The notes: generated by a model from the sequence alone, not told the origin. Positions 49,281 to 63,578 are shown, counted from the stretch's first letter. The stretch: 64,000 nt of DNA from Acanthaster planci (GCF_001949145.1 NW_019091419.1:705476-769475); one strand, 5' to 3'. Made by a program: numbers and translations.

Positions 49281-52200
49281 CGTATGCACATCTCCCAGAC
49301 ATCCAGCATCTGCGTGAGAGAGAACTTGTCCGGCATCCGCTTCAGCTGAGATGAGAGGGTGCGCTGGACTGAGAGGAGGAACGGGGTTTGATCTGTGGAC
49401 AGAGAGAACAAATTTATACCTCTTGCCAACAGTCTGCCACGAATCCTCACTTTAAGCAGACGAGCTGCTGGGTATATGCCAATACCCTCCACACAGACTG
49501 CAGTGTAAGATGCAATACCCTGCCCCAGAAGACTCCAAATCAATGCTGTAGTCAAGACCATCACTTGTAAGACCCCGCAAGACCATCACAGGACCCCAAG
49601 CCTGAATTCAAGTCACAGGCTATTTAAATTGACTCTGACCAAAAGCATTCTAGTCACTGATCATCCTGTTACTCGTGACTGGTCTTGTGTCTGGTTTTGC
49701 AAGTGGTAATGGGATGGTCTTGACTACAACACTGCTTCAAATGGAGTAATATGAAGAGACCTCATTTGCTTATCATCAAACTAGCTTGAAGTTTGATGGA
49801 CTGCTCGGTTGCGCATCACAGTAGTAACATCTACGCACTAAACACGGAGCATGTTCTTACACTGAAAACTGAATCGATTGTGAGGATGAAGTTAAGTAAA
49901 AGGGTATGCACTGAGCCAACTCCCCACGAGTCTGAAACAACCCTCCCAAATGAATCAGTGTGCAGGAATTGAATGGCACATTCTCTGGAAATCAACTTTC
50001 AAACTGCATAACCTTATTGGTAATGTTCTCTGATATCTTGACAAACTAAACTCTATAGCGCCTCACGGATAGTTTTGGAGAGCTTGGAAAGTTAAGCTGA
50101 AGGCACTATAGTTGAGCCAATCCTTTGGCAAAAAACAATTTGTGAGGTATTTCCTGTTTCATAAAAGAAGCATGCAAGATGCCATCATGTCCCAGAGAAT
50201 TTTATATGGCAACTACCATCTTGTCAGCACTTATTGATTTTGCTGACGGCCCAGTGGGTTTCCAAAATGACTGCTAAGATTAAAATGGGACTTCAACAGC
50301 CTAGGCAAGTACCGGTGAATGATGCAGCTACAATGCTTACTGTATTCGTGAGTGCTAGTGTCACACTGTGGGCTGACGTCAGGATAGCTGTGGGGAACTG
50401 TGATGGATATCGGTGGTACACTGGGTAGCCTCTTATCCTCTGTGAACAACCACACGTAGCAAAAGTGATATCAGAACTTCAAAATTCCACTCGACATGTT
50501 GGGTAAGAGTTAAAAGGTCATGACAGCAAAAATATCATTTTTGAAACGACTCTTGGGGCCTTTCACTGTGAGTATGAAGGAAATGTATTGAAACAGACTA
50601 CATTTGTTTTACTAGGGTTAAATTTCAACATTTTTTCTTGCCCGATTTCATGTTTAACCCTAACCACCCAAAACCTGCCATACTCCAACAGCAGGTTTTG
50701 TAAGGTTTTGGCAGGTTTAGTGGCGTACCTGAGGAACTTGTTGAATTTTGTGAGACTTGGGATGAAAGGCCCAGGGAGATGGTGTTGGATTCTGTGTCAG
50801 TTGGGACACACAGGATTCATTGTGTGCAGTGTCTGGCTTGTTGTACCAATTGTTGGACTATGCTTGATTTTGTCAGGTTTGGTACTGTTCAGTGCAAGTC
50901 ATCCTATACTGCATAGACCCATCCATACCATATCACTCAAACTCCCAACGGGCTCATTCTGTTGGAGTTTACCAGGTTTGGTACAGTAACCTGCAAGTAC
51001 ATGAACCTGTTGGATTTTGTGAGGTTCAGTATGCTTTCTAGTGCAGGAGCCTAGGGGGTTAGGGTTAAAATAGTATTTTTCAATAAGGACCTTTTGATAG
51101 ATGTTTTCCGTAAGGACCTTTTAGCACTGAATATGAAGTAAATACTTCAGGTCGGCCGTATGCTTCACATGTGAACATAATTCACAAAGAAAGAGAGGCC
51201 CGTCATTAATTGCGGCACTACCTAATCTGCATATGAGGTGCACATCATTCCCGCCCGGGTGATGCGTTTCATCTAGGCTGACTTTGAACTTGGAGGCCAG
51301 CCTCGCCACCTCTCCTTGAACAATGTTGGGCACGGCAAAAGTCTGTGAGTCGCTCTCCGTCTTCTGACGTTTGGCTGGAGGAGTGGCGGCCGGATAGCTA
51401 CGGGAATGGAAAAAAATGAGGATAGAGAGTTCTAGCAATTCTGTCAGCTAAGGCGTGCCATGACTGTTCACAAATCTGCAACTCTTATTCTCCACTATAC
51501 TTTGGCCAAGAATGCCAGCCGGATGTACATATGTACATGCATGAACCAGTGAACAGTGCAGCGGATCCGACTGGATGGAAGTTTCTGCATGAAAGCTATA
51601 TAGATAAAATTGTGACAACTTCAGATTAGAAGCCATTTTGGTTCCAAAGCTGGCATGCACTTTTATTCACAATCGATCCATTTGTACAACTTTAATCTGC
51701 CATTTTCCAATCATTTCATACTGCAAGCTCTGCATAGCATGGTGTCGCTCACAACCTCATGTTGTAACTCTGAATACGCCTCTGCGCTGAGCCATGAAAG
51801 AGCTCACTCTCTCACAGACACGCAGGGCCGGGTAGGCTAAAAGCTTCTCACCCAGCTGAGCATAACAGAAGTTCCCGCCACTTACTTGGTAGGCGGGCCA
51901 TGTATTGCCGTCATTGCTGGTCCAAACGTTCGCTGCAGGGAGTGATTCAAGGTGGGTAACTTGATGCTTTGCATGATGACTTCAAACAGCGGGGTGCAGA
52001 TGTTCCTGGGAGTAGAGGCTGGCGCAGCGGGTGTGGACACAGCAGTGGAGGCAGTCGGAGCCGTCGACTGTGAAGTCTGTTGGAATCAACAGTGTCAGGG
52101 CTGACTGGGTTTAGCACAGCACATTGGCATGGGCCTTATCCTTATCCATGGGATGGCAACCTTACATCTGATCTTTAGATCCAATTTTATGCACTCAACT

Positions 52201-55200
52201 CTCCTGATCCCAACAGAGCCAGGTTGTTTGGTAACAAAGGGTAAAGTTGGTCTCACTTTAACCACTTGCTGCTGGGCAGCCCCGTTTTGGGTGCCTTGGG
52301 TTTGTACGCATAGCCAGAGTGCCTGAAATTGGACAAAAGAGTTGGGCCTTGTACCATCGGGGACAAAAGCACTCCAGCACTCCAGTGATGAGCAATACAA
52401 TACCGCTGCATGCTAATCTCGCCCCCATTGAAAAGACGCCAGCAGCACACAGTGCCAATTTAGGGAACAAAAGAAACTTATGTAACACCACACAATCAGG
52501 GCTCTTTTTACAAGGCTGCAGGCCTGGCTGAAATACTCGGGCATCAATAGATGTTGCCTGTCAGATTAGAGTAGCCACCAGACAGTCACTTGATGGAGTT
52601 TAGGCATTCAGGAAAAAAAATTTGAATTTTTGAAGAATTTTGAAAACCGAAGATGTTGAAAATTGCCCAGTTTTAGACACTGCATTTCCAAAGGCATTTG
52701 GCAGCAAGTGGTTAAAACATATGTTCCATTCTGAGGTGTGTTTTGACACTCATAACCAAGAACTGGTTTAGTCGTTTCTTGTCTGTAAATTTTGTACAGC
52801 CCCCCCTCCGCTAAAAGGAGAATCATTTTCATCCGCTATGGGCTTTGGCATGCTCCATAAGCTGTGTTCCACTTGATGACCACTCACTCTGAGCAAAATT
52901 CTTGAAGTGCTGAGTTACCTAAGATATACATTAACCTACCATTTTGTTGGAATCAGGCAGGCTGCTGGCCTTATTAAGGCCCCCATCTTTACGATATTCT
53001 GCGGATGCAAATGACAAGTTTTAGGCTCTGGTCAACTGTGCAACAAGAACGGGAATCCATTTCATTGGGAAAAGATTTAGTGAAGTGTTCACACAATATT
53101 TAAACACTCAGTAGCGCAAATGACGTATTGAGTTCGATGGTCAATGCAATAGCTATTTGCTCATCAAAGACAAATCTTGCATTTCAGCTTCTGGGAGTAG
53201 GATAAAATGATACAATACGTGTACACTGTACCTAAGATTTTGTTCTGATAATTCAATAATGGGATTGACATTACTCTGTTCATGAAAAAGACAAGTGGAG
53301 GGAAGATGGCACATTCACATGATTCAGCTAAATACTGGGTACTGCGCTCCTTGCTTTGACGCTGACACTTGCATGGATGGTATTGAATCAGCATGATAAA
53401 CCCTTGAACATTTCATTTCTAAAATTGTCTGTGTAAGCTCAGCCTTGGGTTCAAACAGATTATTGCATTGGTTGCAATAAGGTTCACAAGAAACTGAAGA
53501 AAATACTGAAGACCCAGAGATCTGGGGAAACAGAGGTCTCTCTCAGAGGACACCAACTTCAGAGGAAAATTACAACTGCATACTCGGCACTATCAGTTGT
53601 GTGCAGGAATGACATACACAGTGTGGACCTCTGCACAAAAGAAGTCCACATAATGTAGGTGTGATGGCGTTGTGTGGACTTGTGCACGTCCACACAATGT
53701 TTCCCATCTCTGAAAAACAGTTTCAGAGGCATATTGGGGTCAAGTGTTATCTGTGGCAAAATGAAGAGGAACAGTCCAGGAGATCATCAACACAAATCCA
53801 GCTCGAAAGAATTATCCTAGTTGGAGAAAAAGGAGCATTTTCCTCAAGTTTGCTTCACCGCAGGAGAACAAAGGAATGTCTACACTTCGTATTTAAAACA
53901 GGCATGTTGTGTGCACACAGTATGCAAATGATCTACACACGCGCAAGTGTACTTGAGCCACATATCTTCGAAATAAGGTGCGTATTTTCGGCTGGTAACA
54001 CTTCACACCCACCCTCCTCCTTGCTGGATTTCTTCACCGGCTGGATGTACTTGGAGAGTTGCTTGCGCTTCTCAGCGTATGCCTGCTGATCGTACCCTTG
54101 GCTACCAGCTTGGGCTTTGCCAGGGCTTGGCACGGGGCCAACTGAACCGACGGAGCCTGGACCCGCAGAGCCTGGGTTACCTGAAGTAGGAATGGATTTC
54201 GCTCGGTCAGCTATGAAGAATAACTGGTTCACTACACAACTAGTCTTAAATAGCAGGAAAGTTTCCGATATATCTGTGCTACCATGTTCAAGTAACACAG
54301 AAGTTGTAATACAGTCAACAAATCTCAATGAGGCGAGTCTCAGGACACTTTGAGTTTCAAAGTGTTTCTTTACTTTTTGAAGGGACATAAAAATTTCCGA
54401 TATATCTGTGCTACCATGTTCAAGTCACACAGAAATTGTGATACAGTCAACCATAAAGCATTCTAACGAATCTCGATGAGGCGAGTCTCAGGACCATTTG
54501 AGTTTCAAAGTTTTTCTTTACTTTTTGAAGGGATATAATACCTCCAGGCACCATACACAGACGAGAAAATATGCACAAATTTTGGCCATAAACTGCAACT
54601 GTGGAAATAGGGCAATGCAGCAGCAATGTCACAACAAACCCAACTGATCTGCCCATAACCACTGCTGTTAAGCAAAACACCGCATACAAAGTGCGCCAGC
54701 TACATTTTATCAGATAATGTGATATGCATACCAAGCTAGTAAGTGATCCTCAAGTCAATAAACGAGTTGAGGAGAACATTTTTCCTTGGATAAACAAATT
54801 GTGCAGGGAATTAGAAAACTTCAAAAATTGACCTTTTCCTACAGGACAAAAACTGGAAAAAAAAGTAACCGCCCAGTTCTTGCTAAGTGATAGCCTATCT
54901 GTGATCATCATCAGCAATCGTGCTGACTGGCCCCCGGCTAATGATCCATACCTGGTGTGTTCAGGGGACCACTTGGCGAAGGGACGCTGGGGGGACCGCG
55001 CTGAGAGCCAGCGGGGGATGCTTGCTGTGGCGACGGAGACGGCTGGAGATAACTAGCGGGAGATGGCATAGGCTGAGAACTGCCACGATAGACACAAATT
55101 GTAAAAAGTGTTCACAATGGTAATGAGGTACAGGCTTTCCAACTCGGTGGTTTTACAGTCACTTCAACCATTTGGCGCTTCGCCCATGTACCACTTCACC

Positions 55201-58200
55201 CATGCACCACTTTGCCCATTTGCCCCCAAGCACCTGTGTACAAGCTCCAAAGGCCATTCTACTACATAGGCATCATGCCCTACTCCAAAACTTTCCTGAT
55301 ATCCAACAATCCTAAAACACCAAAGATCACTATACCACTGGGATCCTACGAACTTTTGTCGGTTTCCCAAATTCAACCCCATCCATCTGGACAAAACGGA
55401 ACTTGACCCCAGACAAAAGGACTCCCATCCATACAAACGGATACAGTTATGCTAGTCTATAACAGAAAATGATTCAAAGTTGCAAACTTTTATTAAGATT
55501 GATGGAATTGACGGCTTGCAGGGGCAAGTTGTATGATGAGTTATCCTGACCCCCTTCATTTTTACAACAGGCCTCAACCTGCCAATGTAAATCGTGTGCA
55601 GGTACTCAGGAGATCTTAAGACTAATGTGCAATGAAACTCACCCCTGGCTGGGAGGCTGGGAGGCTGGTGATGGCTGCTGCGTCATAGACTGCAAATAAA
55701 CAAAACGCATTACAAAAAACATCACAAAAACCTCGAAGTTTTTTGAGTAACTTGCACCTTCCATCCTCCTCAGAGCTGGCACGCGATTTCGTGTGCACAA
55801 CTGACAGAATGACATGACTAAACAGGTCATACATGTAGTCTGCAAACTTTACAGCCAAATATCAAACCTTAACTTAGTTTCAAGAACTGTACGCACCGTG
55901 ATACCATGTACCAAACTGCAACGTTACTTCATATTGGCATGACGTCTATCGAAAATGGGGGACTCATGAGGGAAATAGATCTCCTAATGCAAATATATAA
56001 CACAGCACACTTGAAGAAATTTTGGAAAATATACTGAGGGAACTGCTGCTATTTGGTAAGTGTAAAAAGAGAAAACAAAATTTCAAGTGAAAACATTTTG
56101 AAAACTAAACATCAGCAAACACTGACACGCATGCACCAGGATAACCATCGTTCTGGAATTACAGTATTCCACAAGCATACATGCACGTTTACTATTTAAG
56201 CACTGCACAAGAACCACACACGTGGTGAACATGTACATGTATTATAACATCAAAAGCAAACTTTCCTGTTGTGAATGAATACGTTAATAGAACAAAATGG
56301 CTGGATAGTTACTTCCACTTCAGTATCTATGCCAAGCAGGTTTGTATAGCTCTCTGGCAAATGATTGTTTCCTACGAGCTTTTCTTATGTTGCCTGCTTT
56401 TTGCGAAAGTGGCCAAAATTTGTAGATATAGTTGGTGTTAGATTTTGCCTCCATATGTGCACTTTCCCGATCACTTTTGAAGATGGCCATAATGTTATTC
56501 GGTACAAAGTATTTTGTAGAATATATTTTTGTTTAGCTGTGCATGCTTTTCAACATTACATAGATTATCAACATTACATAGATTATTATATTTGTGCTGT
56601 TCTAATGGCCAGCCATAGTTTACAAGTGAACTGATACCCAAATGTGACTGTGACACAGAGAGGTCCATACTTGTACCAACCACTGCATATTTGACAAGGA
56701 GCAAACAATATTAATTACACTGTTGCTAGGAAGAATGTCACCAACCACCTAAGCCACCGACAATTAGTACCCAAGGAAAGACAGAATGGAAGACAGGTGC
56801 ACTCAGCGCCAGGATGCAGGATAGCTTGTTTGATGTTACTCGGTTTTTCAGAGTGGTTTGATCTTGAACTGAAAATTGACTTGTCCATCCTGTGCTTTCA
56901 GAAGGCACTGCACACATGTATATTGGATAAACAGGTACAGCTTCATGTATTAAACACTGTGCACGCACACCTGAGGGCAGTTTGGCTCCTTCACAAAAAC
57001 TTAGCGAGGGCACTTGACATGGTAGACGGAAAAGAAGGACATGTAAAACGACGTAGGTCATATGCATATCCTAACTATTTATGCTTTATTCTATCAAAAA
57101 CACCACACTCACATTGATGAGACATGACATAGGATGTTGAAAATAGAACCACAGACGAATTGATAGAAAAAGTATAAATATCGTTCTACGTGTCCTCCTT
57201 TTACGGTCTGCTTTGGCACTGGCACAGCATGCTAACACGTCAAAGCCATGTCAAAGCCATGTCAAAGCCACATCAAAGCCACGTCAAAGCCAAGTAAAGC
57301 GTATTAATAAAAATTTGGCAGTAAACATCAACAAGACCTTACATAATATGTACAAAATCTGATAGTATACAGTACATCTTCTGCCAATGTTCCCAAAGCG
57401 GAAATGGACAACCACAGGCATCACTGTCTCAGGGACATAAAACATAAACTGAACATGGCTTCCTGCATCCCAGTCTGCCATATGCAGTAACCTTTGCTTT
57501 TTACAACAGGGTGCAGTTGCGCATATAATCGGCAGTCAAAATTTCTGCCACTGTTGCAAATTATCATAACAAATCCAGAACTTCACAGTGAAAATGACTT
57601 TGCAAGTGACAGTAAAAGCAGAAATTAAATGAAAAGATCTTTTACCAATGTGCAAAGATTACAAATAATTTCATGCCCAAAAAAGCAGGTAAATTTAAAA
57701 AAATAAAACTTTGAGGGGAAATGCTTCCTTCTGTCCTATAAACACCACAAAGACAAAGAGACTGCCTCACAATACACACTAAAATGAAAGATAAGACTTT
57801 CAAGAATGTTGCATTTCTTTTAAGAGTGGCTGAATAAATATTTTTCATTTTTGTGAGGAGAGGAGGGGTTAGCTTTACAATGGAAAAGAACATCAAAAAC
57901 CAGACAGAGAATGAGCTTAACTTGATACCACATGACACAACACAGTTCGGAACGTTGAGAAAAAGCCCTTTTCCCCTAGATTTGTTCCACACTCAAAACC
58001 AACGGGAGGATTACCGACCTGTGGTGACATCAGGAAGTGCTGGCCACCATAAGGTGACGAGGGTGGCCCCTTGGGTCAGTAAGCAGCAATGGAAGGAATT
58101 TGAAGCAAGGTGAGAACAAAGGGTTAAGATGTTAGAAAGCACTGCAAACATTACATAAACATTATGACCGGATTTTAAGATATTTGCTGTTTGGCAATGC

Positions 58201-61200
58201 TCCTGAATCAACCTGTGGTTATTATAAACTGACCATTTTTTATATAGACCACTCTCATTTTGCCTACAACTTGTATGGGTGGCTAAAGTTTGCAGAAATG
58301 TCACCTTCTGATTGGTTTTTGATTTTACCTCCACATCATTTAAAATGGACATTTGTCTCAGTCACTTTAACTGGGGTTGTATTTTCATGTAGTATTTAGT
58401 AGTGCTTGCCATACATGTGTTATCTGGTGTTCTGATAGCTGTGTGGGATTTTTGAACACTGTGAATCATTCTTTTACTTTTTACCGTTGGCCAACCATAG
58501 TTTGGCAAAACGCGATTGTGACGTCAAAAGAGCAGACCCTATACAATTTTTGTCTTCCCTCTTTTATCAAACCCTGTCAGAATCGAGCATTGTGAGAAAC
58601 AAGTGGCTCGTGACATAACGAAAACCTCAGAATCTGGAGTTCAGTGAGATGGATAGCAGGCGATTCTCCAAATGTATCTACTGAACATTTTCTCCCTAAT
58701 ATCCTCTGATAAACATTTCCTTCCCTTCTTTTATAAACAATTTTAAAACGTGAAGCATCTACTCTGTACCGACCTGTGGGGACATCACAAAAGGCTGGCC
58801 ACCGCCAAATGGGGACATTGGAGGGGCCTGAAATGGAAGAGTCCGTGGAGAGACAGTGTTAGGCGTTAGTATCAGCGGTGGTAAAAGTCATTCAAGTTTG
58901 GAGACCAGAGACAATATTGCGTGCAAGAAGAAATCATCAGAGAACAAACAGAATGCGGGATCATTCCCATGTCACAGAATCAAGGACCACAACCACAAGT
59001 TTGCCAAGCTACATGTCATCAAAGAGTGTGCAGTAGAAGCCAAAAGGATGCTTCACAAGAAACCAGCAAGAAGTAGAGAATGTTCAGACGGCCGATGATT
59101 CACCCCGGCAGAGAAATTCAACATGCATTAGGGATGCACTGAGTGTACAAAGTCTACTAAAGTGTACTCCATGTCACATGAATTGATTATGCTGTTGAAT
59201 TTCATTTATCATATGTGCAGAATGCGCTGTATGTGACATGGAAATTGACTGTGCTACCTACGGCTATGCACCTGGCCATGGAAATTCAGAACACCACAGG
59301 AATTCACTGTGGAGTACCGAAGTGTAACGTCATTTACAACCAGGAAGTGTAGTGCAACCTAATGGAGTATGCGTGCTTGCAGGTTCTTGCGCTAGTGCCT
59401 TTTACAAAAATACTTGCACACATGACGCATTCACTTTGGTACTCAATACCATGGGTATTCAAAATTTATCACACAAAGTACACTAACAGTCACTTGCCAC
59501 ACCAGCTGAATTTCCCACACCATGTTGGATGTCAAACCAATAATTGGGAATGCACCATGCCAACAGTGGGTTAATAAAACACAAGCCAGCACACCCACTA
59601 TTACAGCTACGCTTGTGGAACATCAACAAATTTGCAAATAACTGCTACCTGATTACAAAGGACAAGAACACACTAGGGTAAAAACAAACACTCTGCTGTA
59701 TACATTCCATTCTGTTAACAAGCACTGTTTTTTTTTTCACCCGGCAAAGCACTTCAATATTGCAAATTTTTTCACTGGAGTGGAAGACAGCAGGGAAACA
59801 TGACCTGGGGTTTTCTTTATAGGAAAGCATCAAGGCACATGAAGGCTGACGCTACAAAGAGGCCAAAAAGGATGTTAGTTTAGAAGAGATTGTGGCGGCT
59901 TGACTACAAGATAAAAATCATGATAAAAAGGTGATTTGTGAGCTTAAACGTGCACATAAATGAGATTTTGTGGAAAGAAGTGACTGAACACCAAAACATG
60001 AAAAGAACTGTTCTAGCATACAGTGAAAGTGTCCCAGAACCTTACATTCAACACAAATGACATGTACAAACGTATATGTGCATATGTACAGCAATTCCCA
60101 AGAGATTTTAATCATTTCATGAATCTGTTTCCTTATTGAAATTGAAAAAAAGGATCACATCGGATATTTTACTTAATATTTTTGAATGACATTTTACATG
60201 TGTTTTAACGGTACATTTCAAAATGGGACACAGATTCCTGAACAACATCTAACACTCAGAACAGCCAATGTAGATTGACACAGACAACAATCTCATAACA
60301 CTGCATTACTTGGCATAGCATGACAAGGAAAGTGTTCATCCACGAATGTTTCAGGATTGAATTTTGGCATGAATGATAAGGGTCTGGTCTTCCAGTGCTT
60401 AGGTCGCATTTCATTTCAAATTGGAATGCAAGGTTTTACAGTGCTATGACCTAACACCATGAAGATGGCGACCATAACGCAGACAGCCTCCACCCTTCTC
60501 GTATGAAAAACAAAAACACAGAAACACCATGATGTACGTGTTCTTCCACAATTCAACAAAAAGTGTTTCAATGGTGAAAACCAAGAGCAGCACTAAATAG
60601 ACGCAGTACAGGTATTGCTCCTACGTACAAATGGCTATGAGCAGATATTTCAATCAATCATACTACAGCATGGCTTTTGCTCTACAGTCTTGTCACAGAC
60701 TGAGATTTTGATGTCCTCCTGGAAAATAATACAGAAAATGTATCGAGCTTGGAAGGACATGTCTTATGCTTGTTAAGAAAAGTATCAACATGTGGTTCAA
60801 AGAATCTCATACTGCACCTACTCCTCCGTAGTTTTGAGGAAGAAAGCAATTCTTTTTTTCTTCATATTCCTTGAAGCTCCACAAGGGACTTCTGAGTTTA
60901 ATTATCTCCTAAATCCAAGTCAACTGAGCAGCTAAGCCGAGGAAATTATTCTTTGACATATTCAGATGCTGTGTAAAACCAATGGAGAACCAGACACGAG
61001 TGTCATGCTGGACATTTTTGGGTGTGGTCCACTGTTGCTTTGCGCATTTTTCTGCACTCAGCAAAGATGCCTGCCTTGTTGACGGCTCCATCAAACAGAG
61101 CCTTTAATCTCACCACAGCCATTGATGAGGAGGAGCATACCTGCACCTTTATGTTCTGGGTTACAAACCTGGGGGGACATCATGTAGGGATAGCCACCGT

Positions 61201-63578
61201 ACGGGGAGGCCGGTGGCCGCTGCTGGAAAGACAAAGACAAAGGTGGGATATCTCACAGTTCGCTCAAGTGGACAGATCATGACCAGATATTGCAAGATTC
61301 GAGTATTGGCTCAGAAAAGACATGGCTTTCATGATATGCCAGATTTTCTGGGATAGGGTGACTTCTGACTGGTTAAAAAACTCATATCTGCAGATCATTA
61401 ACTGTTCAGCCATTTTTCTGTTGTCAGGTTCTTTTAAAAGTTTTAACAGTCCAAGGTTTAAGAAAGCATGTATTGCTGCATAGGCTTGGAAGCCAAAACA
61501 ATATAATGACGATGAGCAAAGAACCTGAGATGTTGGCAAGGTGACTCAGCAAAGGTGGTTCCTCAAACCTGAGAAATACTTTAAAAGCAGGTTACTGCAA
61601 GATGGAAGCAACTCTGACTATAACAAAAAAGCAAAACGTCTCCTAAAATCAACAGTAGAGTAAAAGCTTTCTGAACTGCAACCTGGACATGGGGCAATAT
61701 TTCAGAATGGGGCTGAGCACACAATTTTTAGCCAAATGAAGTTGATCGTGTTTGTAAGCTGTAAGCACAGCAAAGGGCGTTTATGAACTTAGCGAGAAAA
61801 TTCGCTTTGAGTGAGCAACAACAACTTGGCAAAGTGTGCCAGAGGTTAGTACAACCCGACAATATAAATGTCAGGGTTGGCCGAAGAAATCCGGCCTACG
61901 TATAATGACGCCAAGATGAAGCGAAATGCCAAAAAAACAAGCAGCCTTTGCAGGGAAAGGCTTACGGCATCGTTGATTCCATACCTGCTGTTGAGAGCTC
62001 TGCTGTTGGCGTTGCTGCTGCATTTGCTGCTGCTGCTGAATCTGCTGCTGCTGGAGCTGTTGCTGCTGCAATTGCTGCTGCTGGAGTTGCTGCTGCTGCA
62101 GTTGCTGCTGTTGGATCTGTTGCTGCTGAAGTTGCTGCTGCTGCTGCTGGAATGCCTGTCCAAACGGATCAAGGATACATAAAGCCACACAAAGTAGCTG
62201 GGCTGTAAAGGTAACCTGCATCTCCTATACATCTCCTGTGATGTCACGATCGTGCTGGACCTATGATGTGTTGTGATGGTAATGAGGTGCATGGCGTTGT
62301 GATGGTAATCTACTTATTCAAGATAAACTGGCAAGCATGCTGCGTTCGCACATGCGCATGCACGTGGTTGAAGCTGCCTATAGGAGTATGTGCGATCACC
62401 GTGGCCAAGGAAGTCTACAGGTGGTGGTATTGCTAACATTTAGCGCAATCCAGTCACGTGGGTGAAAAAGGTCTATGGGGCAGCAAGGACATCCAAGAGT
62501 TTCGCAACATTGCGGGTAGCAGCCACACTGCGCCGATGAAAACAACTGCAACGACCATGCATGAACACACTAATCAAAGAAAAGATTGTGTATAACCCCA
62601 TCCTTGGACTGGCTGGTGCGTGCGTACGTCGCCACGGTTGCTGTTTTCACCAGCACGGTACCTGCCATTTTGCGAGCATCCTGGATGCCCAAGCTGCCCC
62701 ATACATGAAGGTTAAAAAGATTCTCACAATTGGGGGCTGGAAAGAACAGAGAAAGAAATGATCGTGGGGTATAGATTTATAAAAGAGCACAGACTCACAG
62801 ACTGGGTCTAATGTTTGTGTGCCACAAGAGAAACTGGCCAATCTGCAGTAGAATCTACCCAAAATCCTCTGGCATCTGGAACCTCAAGGAATGTATCTGA
62901 ACTTCTCCCAATGAGGGCACAGTTATAGAAAGGAAAACTGGTCCAGATAAGAGCAAACCACACTGTGCAAGTGGGCCATGATCTAGCGCTTATAATCATA
63001 CTGTGTCTAGTACCTTGAACCCTTGCTGTCCCCTGACGTGTTGTGTGCCACCAGATGCCTGCATCTGTTGCAGCTGTTGTTGCATCTGCTGAGACTGCAT
63101 TTGCTGAACAGAGGAGAACAGAAAAAACCAGTTGGGGTTGAGCTTTCCTGCATTCATATAATTAAACAATAGCACATGCAATGCCCGGAGATACATGTAG
63201 TCTTGAAACAAATATCCTGAAACTGGGAGAGACAGGACTGACTGAACTCTTTATTCAAGCACCTCTCAACAGTGACATGATGAGAGGTACCCATATGATA
63301 TGCATGTGAGTGCCTTTGCAGCTGTACACATTCAAACGAAAATCAGCTTGGTGTGCACTACTGAGCATACATTGAGCATACAACACAGTGGAGCTATCAT
63401 GATGGGGTCACACAGTGCCTCCTACTGTTCACGTGTACGGTCAATAAATGAGGAAATCATTAGTGTGTACCGCCTTAAATGGTTGCTGTCCACGGATCAT
63501 CTGGCCCTGCTGTCCAGCCTGCATGGACCCCATCTGTTGACCTATGTTGGCTCCGCCCACCTGTGGAGAATTAATCCC
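49250..63578 (-). CDS. MED15: Mediator complex subunit 15 (MED15), 14 exons, N-terminus off the window
   Basis: MED15 is a Mediator tail subunit that receives activators in the nucleus. Exons in transcript order: 63471-63578, 63014-63103, 61985-62155, 61169-61222, 58774-58827, 58019-58069, 55643-55689, 54952-55079, 54013-54180, 52940-52998, 51886-52076, 51222-51397, 50341-50439, 49250-49392. They join in frame to 512 codons plus stop (1539 nt). Order: Gly/Gln/Met-rich start; a polyglutamine exon (57 codons, mostly Gln); three related SPYGG..MSPQ exons; a Ser/Pro/Gln linker ending SGPLNTPG; KRKQLSKYIQPVKK, which matches the conserved MED15 helix; and a C-terminal domain with NHSLQRTFGPAMTAIHGPP, QGEVARLASKFKVSLD, VHLICRL, EDKRLPSVPPISITVP, YPDVSPQ and MPDKFSLTQMLDVW, all vertebrate MED15 landmarks. 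The KIX domain and start codon are absent, presumably beyond 64000. The conserved segment after the SKYI helix appears shortened, or one exon in 52077-52939 was missed. Confidence 0.9.
50640..51060. repeat. Degenerate internal repeat in a MED15 intron
   Basis: Several loosely matching units of the form GTTGGATTTTGTGAGGTTTGGTAC..TGCAAGT follow each other between exons 51222-51397 and 50341-50439. The block is bounded by TTAACCCTAACC on one side and GGTTAGGGTTAA on the other, giving it inverted ends. It may be an old mobile-element insertion. Confidence 0.5.
54262..54538. repeat. Tandem duplication of about 132 bp in a MED15 intron
   Basis: TTTCCGATATATCTGTGCTA and what follows, through CTTTACTTTTTGAAGGGA, occurs at 54262-54390 and again at 54394-54538. 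The second copy has a short insertion (CATAAAGCATTCTAACG). It starts about 80 bases upstream of the exon at 54013-54180. Confidence 0.85.
57240..57296. repeat. 11-bp minisatellite
   Basis: Five consecutive copies of TCAAAGCCAYG in a MED15 intron, with minor variation. Confidence 0.85.
58019..61222 (-). repeat. MED15: Three paralogous MED15 mini-exons
   Basis: The exons at 61169-61222, 58774-58827 and 58019-58069 are 54, 54 and 51 bases, all phase 0 at both ends. They encode QRPPASPYGGYPYMMSPQ, APPMSPFGGGQPFVMSPQ and GPPSSPYGGQHFLMSPQ. The shared pattern PPxSPyGG..fxMSPQ, identical phase and similar donors (GTCGGTA in two of three) indicate repeated exon duplication. They can be skipped or included without changing frame. 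Confidence 0.85.
62235..62473. repeat. Dispersed repeat, copy 2 (MED15 intron)
   Basis: Same-orientation partner of 24604-24832, ending in the shared block TTTAGCGCAATCCAGTCACG and then TGGGTGAAAAAGGTC. It lies 79 bases upstream of the polyglutamine exon. Confidence 0.8.

Noticed and set aside
61868-62208. Plus-strand poly-Leu and poly-Ala ORFs
   Set aside because: They are antisense readings of the MED15 CAG-type glutamine repeat.
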